DNA of 64,000 nucleotides from Chloroflexota bacterium (GTDB lineage Bacteria; Chloroflexota; Anaerolineae; Aggregatilineales; J027), in the NCBI GenBank assembly GCA_013112715.1, contig JABFGB010000011.1, positions 62,001-126,000 of the forward strand, read 5' to 3'. Position numbers and translations under genes: made by a program. The notes beneath the pieces are model-generated. The model did not search any database, was not told the origin of the DNA, and saw nothing but the letters and a program-made list of their open reading frames with translations. Of the stretch, positions 61,159 to 64,000 are shown piece after piece; the stretch's first letter is position 1; each line of letters begins with the position of its first letter.

Positions 61159-62895
61159 ATGAAATTAACTGGTGCTGAAATTGTTTGGGAATGTTTATTA
61201 CGTGAAGGGGTTGATCTCGTATTTGGTTATCCCGGCGGCGCGATTTTACCGATCTATGACGCGCTGACCAAGTATCCACAAATTCGCCATGTTTTGCCGC
61301 GTCATGAACAGGGCGGAACGCATATGGCGGAAGGGTATGCGCGTGCGACGGGTAAGGTTGGGGTAATGCTGGCGACCAGCGGACCCGGCGCGACCAATTT
61401 GGTGACGGGCCTTGCCAACGCCATGATGGATTCGTCACCCTTGGTGGCGATTACCGGACAGGTTCCGTTGGGGGCGATTGGGTCGGATGCCTTCCAAGAA
61501 ACCGACGTAACAGGCTGTACGTTGCCCGTGACCAAGCACAATTATCTGGTAACACGGACGGAAGATATTGCCTATACCATCCGCGAAGCCTTCCATATTG
61601 CGCGGACGGGTCGCCCCGGCCCGGTGTTGGTAGACATCCCCAAAGATGTTCAAAATAAAGTGATTGAGTTCCATTATCCCGAAGGTGAACTGCGCCTGCC
61701 CGGATATAACGTACCGGGGAAAGCCCACCCCAAAGAGATTGAAGCTGCGTTAGATTTAATTCATAGTGCTAAACGTCCGCTGATTTTAGCAGGACATGGG
61801 GTGTTGATGTCGGGGGCAATGGACGAGATCCGCAGTTTTGCTGAAATTACGCAAACACCTGTCGCGCTGACCCTGTTGGGCAAGGGTGGTTTTCCAGAAA
61901 ACCATCCGCTGTGCGTTGGCATGATGGGGATGCACGGCACTGCGGCGGCGAATCAGGCCATCCAACAGGCCGACCTATTGCTGGCGTTTGGGATGCGATT
62001 TGATGACCGCGTGACGGGCAATCTCAAAACTTACTCGCCCAATTCCAAGAAAATTCATGTCGAAATTGATCCCAGTGAAATCAATAAAAATGTCAAAGTA
62101 GATGTCGGCATCATTGGTGATTTGAAAATGGTGCTACGCCAACTGCTACCCAAATTGCAGACCGGGCAACATCAAGAGTGGATTGGTCAAATCCGCGATT
62201 GGGAAGAAGACACCAGTGAACGCGACATTTTGCTTCGGCTGGCGGCTCATCCCGATGGCAAATTGTGGGCTGCCCAAGTGATTGCTGAACTGTTCCGCTG
62301 CACCGAAGGCAAGGCACTTACCGTCAGCGATGTGGGTCAGCATCAAATGTTGGAAGCTCAATATTATCCGCACACCCGCCCGCACAGCCTTTTGACGAGT
62401 GGTGGTTTGGGCACAATGGGCTTTGGGATGCCCGCCGCGATTGGTGCAAAATTGGGTCGCCCTGACGAGGAAGTTTGGGCAATTGTTGGCGATGGCGGAT
62501 TCCAAATGACGCTGACCGAACTCGGCACGGCGATGCAGGAGCATGTCAACATCAACATTGCTATCATCAATAATTCGTTTTTGGGTATGGTGCGTCAATG
62601 GCAGGAATTCTTCTATGAAGAACGCTATCAATCTACCCCGTTGAAAAATCCCGACTTTGTGAAGCTGGCCGCCGCCTATGATATTCCGGCGCGACGGGTC
62701 AGCACCAAAGAGGAAATCGAAGAGGCTGTGCAGTGGGCACGCAGCATTGATGGGCCAACGCTGATTGAGTTTGTGGTTGTTCAAAATGACATCGTGTACC
62801 CGATGGTACCCGCCGGGGCAGACCTGCACGCCATGATCCGACGCCCCAAACCCAGTGAATCACCCGACTTTGAAAATAATCCGACAGCTATCTGA
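61159..62895 (+). CDS. ilvB: Acetolactate synthase large subunit
   Basis: A 578-residue ThDP enzyme. The start is the ATG at 61159 with GAGGAGG 8 bases upstream; the frame extends to a TTG at 61123. GYPGGAILPIYDAL and LPRHEQGGTHMAEGYARATGK carry the catalytic Glu. GPGATNLVTGLANAMMDSSP and FQETDVTGCTLPVTKHNYLV mark the AHAS large subunit. The ThDP/Mg motif is VGDGGFQMTLTELGTAMQ ... INNSFLGMVRQW. It joins two pyruvates, or pyruvate with 2-oxobutyrate, in the first common step. The regulatory subunit gene follows. Confidence 0.95.
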   Translation: MKLTGAEIVWECLLREGVDLVFGYPGGAILPIYDALTKYPQIRHVLPRHEQGGTHMAEGYARATGKVGVMLATSGPGATNLVTGLANAMMDSSPLVAITGQVPLGAIGSDAFQETDVTGCTLPVTKHNYLVTRTEDIAYTIREAFHIARTGRPGPVLVDIPKDVQNKVIEFHYPEGELRLPGYNVPGKAHPKEIEAALDLIHSAKRPLILAGHGVLMSGAMDEIRSFAEITQTPVALTLLGKGGFPENHPLCVGMMGMHGTAAANQAIQQADLLLAFGMRFDDRVTGNLKTYSPNSKKIHVEIDPSEINKNVKVDVGIIGDLKMVLRQLLPKLQTGQHQEWIGQIRDWEEDTSERDILLRLAAHPDGKLWAAQVIAELFRCTEGKALTVSDVGQHQMLEAQYYPHTRPHSLLTSGGLGTMGFGMPAAIGAKLGRPDEEVWAIVGDGGFQMTLTELGTAMQEHVNINIAIINNSFLGMVRQWQEFFYEERYQSTPLKNPDFVKLAAAYDIPARRVSTKEEIEEAVQWARSIDGPTLIEFVVVQNDIVYPMVPAGADLHAMIRRPKPSESPDFENNPTAI

Positions 62896-63017
62896 AGTGC
62901 TCCTCCTAACCAACCCACACCTCCGGCGAATGATGGTAGAGCTAGAACCGAGCCGGGGGTGATGGGGAGGGGGAAAGGGAGGAAATGGGATAGCTGAGAC
63001 CTCAGGAGAAAGAAAAG

Positions 63018-63590
63018 ATGAAACATACCCTAATCTGTTTGGTCGAAAATAAACCCGGTGTGCTAAACCGCGTGGTCAGCCTGTTTCGCCGCCGCAACTT
63101 CAATATGGACAGTCTGACGGTAGGCCGCACCCACAACCCCGATATTTCGCGTATCACGGTGGTGATGGAAGCCGAGCCGGGGGATGGCAAAAAGGTCGTC
63201 ATGATGTTGTACAAGCTGATTGATGTGATCGAAGTACAGGATGTCACCAATATCCCCACCATTAACCGTGACTTGGCGCTGGTCAAGGTCAGAACGCCGG
63301 ACGCCTATTCCCGCAATGCTGTCACTGATCTCTGTTATGAACGCGGGGCACGGTTGGTAGATATTGGGCCAGAGGTGACGATTGTTGAGTTGGCCGGAGC
63401 GGAGGAAAGTGTTGAAAGTTTTGTGGAAGCCCTCCACCAATTTGAAATTGTCGAGATGGTGCGAACCGGACGGGTCAGCATGGGGCGCGGTATCCGTACA
63501 ATGGAACAACGCGACTATAAATCCACCCGTTTTGCGGCCTATGCCCCGTCGGTCAATGGTGGCGGGTCGGCGGAACATGACGACGAATAG
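63018..63590 (+). CDS. ilvN: Acetolactate synthase small (regulatory) subunit
   Basis: A 190-residue protein with an N-terminal ACT domain (HTLICLVENKPGVLNRVVSLFRRRNFNMDSLTVGRT) and the usual C-terminal domain (LALVKVRTPDAYSRNAVTDL). The ACT domain mediates valine feedback in the family. Its sequence is of the longer bacterial type (IlvH-like). GGAGAAAGAAAAG precedes the ATG. The 122-base gap to ilvB has only polypurine-rich sequence, nothing recognisable. Confidence 0.93.
   Translation: MKHTLICLVENKPGVLNRVVSLFRRRNFNMDSLTVGRTHNPDISRITVVMEAEPGDGKKVVMMLYKLIDVIEVQDVTNIPTINRDLALVKVRTPDAYSRNAVTDLCYERGARLVDIGPEVTIVELAGAEESVESFVEALHQFEIVEMVRTGRVSMGRGIRTMEQRDYKSTRFAAYAPSVNGGGSAEHDDE

Positions 63591-64000
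<410 letters not shown>

Overview
The window looks like chromosomal DNA of a free-living bacterium, most likely from the phylum Chloroflexota (Anaerolineae-like). This is inferred from the gene content: many secreted proteins with SH3-like domains, large TPR/STAND and receptor-kinase proteins, a vitamin B12-dependent NrdJ ribonucleotide reductase, multi-S1-domain proteins and an acyl-CoA dehydrogenase/TetR cluster. No rRNA, tRNA, CRISPR array, insertion sequence or phage gene was seen, so the taxonomic call is tentative.

Layout. 1-4303 (+): the end of a class III aminotransferase, a YtcJ-like amidohydrolase, an aldehyde dehydrogenase and a Uma2-family protein, closed by a strong terminator. 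4556-7208 (-): a secreted SH3-domain protein and a glutamine-amidotransferase-like protein. 7479-18096 (+): a small unknown protein, then a TPR protein, a 1639-residue STAND ATPase/TPR protein and a transmembrane Ser/Thr kinase with a TPR sensor region. 18158-26641: ArgF, a GNAT-like protein, UvrC, a FemAB-like transferase, small membrane proteins and a YeiH-type exporter. 26680-33835: a Cys-Cys-Pro-Phe protein behind a MerR-type promoter, an FAD oxidase, a DHCW cupin, a lipoprotein, two acyl-CoA dehydrogenases and a TetR regulator. 33961-42675 (-): a calcium-repeat secreted protein, then nrdR and nrdJ. NrdJ carries three inteins and the pair is preceded by two NrdR boxes. 43236-50993: moaA, a HEAT-repeat protein, accC, infA, rpsU and two tandem four-S1-domain proteins. 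51246-59235: cell-envelope genes (CAP protein, receptor-like protein, DsbA-like lipoprotein) and a 2-hydroxyacid dehydrogenase. 59264-64000 (+): the branched-chain amino acid operon ilvE-ilvB-ilvN-ilvC.

Most striking points. (1) The ilv operon is preceded by what appears to be a complete attenuation control region. It has a promoter, a 46-codon leader peptide packed with Leu/Ile/Val codons, a 13-bp intrinsic terminator and then a small 69-codon gene before ilvE. (2) NrdJ is interrupted by three inteins, at least one directly at the active site; the third has a decayed homing endonuclease. (3) A textbook 19-bp-spacer MerR-type promoter drives a small double-cysteine protein although no merR gene is in the window. 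(4) A TetR gene has a near-perfect 22-bp palindrome over its own -10 box, and a perfect 22-bp palindrome lies orphaned between convergent genes. (5) The TPR / STAND ATPase / receptor kinase cluster is a candidate signalling module of unknown function.
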